64,000 nucleotides of DNA from Verticillium longisporum (lineage: Eukaryota > Ascomycota > Sordariomycetes > Glomerellales > Plectosphaerellaceae). The position numbers and the translations under genes are program-made. Positions 63,101 through 64,000 of this stretch are shown here, in pieces; position 1 is the stretch's first letter, and every line of letters begins with the position of its first letter. The notes beneath the pieces are model-generated. The model saw only the letters and a list, made by a program, of their open reading frames with translations, did no database searches and was not told where the DNA came from. Location of the stretch: positions 930,001 through 994,000 of the forward strand of contig JAETXT010000008.1 in NCBI GenBank assembly GCA_019188255.1. Direction: 5' to 3'.

Positions 63101-63914
63101 ATAGCGATTGAAGAACTGTTCGGTCAGTAGGTGCACCGGATTCAGAGGGCACTCGGCCTGTCACTGACAACTAGGAGACAATTGACCCCGGGTGGAAAGC
63201 CATGGGTGCGCTTCTCGCAAAAGGAGTCAGGCTTCAGCTTGCCATTCTTGAAGGTCCTTATAGTGTTCTGTTCGTCTTGATTGGCACCATACAGCGGGGC
63301 GAGGTCAAGGTAGGACGATGTGAGGGAGACGCTGGGATCATCGCGCGATGTTCTGAAGATGTCGTGTATGATGATAGTGGCTAGGTAAAAGAAAACACTA
63401 GATATGCCGTTTGGGTGAGGCTTGAAACCGCCATTCTCGCGCGACAATAGGGTGTCAAATATGAGCTGGGGCTCGGGCAAGGCTGATGGCTGCCATGCCG
63501 TTGGCTGGACGGACCTTGAGTATGATGATCCCGCCTGGCCGAGAGATGGATTGTAAAGGCTGTTGTAGGAACCGTCTGCCTGTCGGTATCGGTAAGGCTC
63601 TCCGAAAATAGACTGTGGAGGGTGATCAAGGGTGTTCTACAGCTCAGCGATTATCGGCCCTGTGAGCCCTTGTCGAGCCGCGCCGTTAGGAAGCGATGCT
63701 ACGGTCCGCACGACATTCTCTAGGTCCAATCTGCGGTCGTCTGTCAGTCCTTTTGCTGCTGCTGCCCCGTCTGCCGAGCTTCTGGGGAATTATCGGAACC
63801 AGGAGCTTGAAGCTCGTCTACTGGCTTGTCCGTCATGGGATCAACAGCAGATTGCGGATAGTCACCGATTTGCGCATGTCGCGGACGACGAAGCCTTCTG
63901 CATAGTAGTGGCAT
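60164..63914 (-). pseudogene. Ppo-type fatty-acid oxygenase with three in-frame stops
   Basis: A twelve-exon model sums exactly to 1,059 codons, including the three internal stops and one supplied base. Introns: 63168-63116, 62879-62828, 62746-62696, 62652-62613, 62389-62343, 62236-62185, 61911-61856 (GC donor), 61337-61286, 61184-61134, 60697-60643 and 60538-60476. The heme-peroxidase half has the distal histidine in TIIIHDIF, SSYLDLAPLYG, KLKPDSFCEKRTHGFPPGV and the catalytic YRWHSAISQRDE. The P450-like half ends in RPLDSYHFVGYGPNQAL, where the thiolate cysteine should be but is absent. Relatives make oxylipins (psi factors). Stops are TAG 63637-63639 and TAG 61914-61916, both where relatives have tryptophan, and TGA 61417-61419. 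A C run at 63765-63768 (plus strand) lacks a base. Start 63914 is the least certain part. Probably non-functional. Confidence 0.82.
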
Positions 63915-64000
63915 GTTGGACGAGGCTTGCTCCGACCGCCAAAAGCATGAGGAATAGATAGACGAAATTTGTAGTAGTGAGGTAATGCTGGTGTTTCTTT
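63915..64000. other. Window edge, upstream of the Ppo gene
   Basis: Upstream flank of the Ppo gene on the minus strand; nothing further can be said. Confidence 0.4.

Overview
This window looks like chromosomal DNA of a filamentous ascomycete, most likely a Sordariomycete; a hypocrealean relative would fit. Genes are split by short GT-AG introns, mostly 50-100 nt with CTAAC/CTGAC-type branch points. Coding sequence is strongly GC-biased at third positions. The gene set is typical of this group: Zn2Cys6 factor, fungal-rhodopsin (PTH11-like) receptor, NO VEIN-like protein, SOG2, GPI-anchored cupredoxin and Ppo-type fatty-acid oxygenase. I found no bacterial-type operon, CRISPR array, intact transposon, rRNA or tRNA.

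Layout. 0-12.3 kb: a long gene-free stretch, a Zn2Cys6 regulator, an SCP-x-type thiolase, an orphan seven-helix membrane protein and an SDR oxidoreductase. 12.7-17.4 kb: a BTB/POZ-like protein and a coiled-coil protein. 18.9-23.6 kb: a large NO VEIN-like gene that has lost its N-terminal GHKL ATPase region and carries a stop codon at the junction. 24.4-26.7 kb: a cytochrome-b5-like (MAPR) membrane protein and a GPI-anchored cupredoxin. 29.6-32.3 kb: CENP-X/MHF2 and the mitochondrial ADP/ATP carrier. 35.3-37.2 kb: ribosomal proteins eS25 and uS7 (yeast Rps5) read divergently from a shared 455-bp promoter. 38-45.2 kb: a GNAT acetyltransferase, an LSM14/Scd6 translational repressor and the TCF25/Rqc1 ribosome-quality-control subunit. 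46.2-50.3 kb: the ATX1 copper chaperone, a fungal-rhodopsin receptor and a small cysteine-containing secretory protein. 50.6-59.4 kb: glutathione reductase, a short RecQ helicase and the RAM-network protein SOG2. 60.2-63.9 kb: a twelve-exon Ppo oxygenase with three in-frame stop codons. Most genes are housekeeping or cell-biology loci with no functional clustering; translation is the one recurring theme (eS25, uS7, LSM14, Rqc1).

Two points affect how the annotation is read. First, at least nine places in eight genes need one extra base to keep the conserved reading frame, nearly always in a G/C run, including inside the essential uS7 gene. This points to systematic single-base deletions in the assembly rather than to pseudogenes. 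Second, the NO VEIN-like and Ppo genes also carry nonsense codons, which that error mode does not explain; these are the likeliest truly decayed genes. The most unusual gene-structure feature is a predicted 2-nucleotide internal exon in eS25. Family assignments rest on recognised motifs and remembered family sequence; no database search was run.
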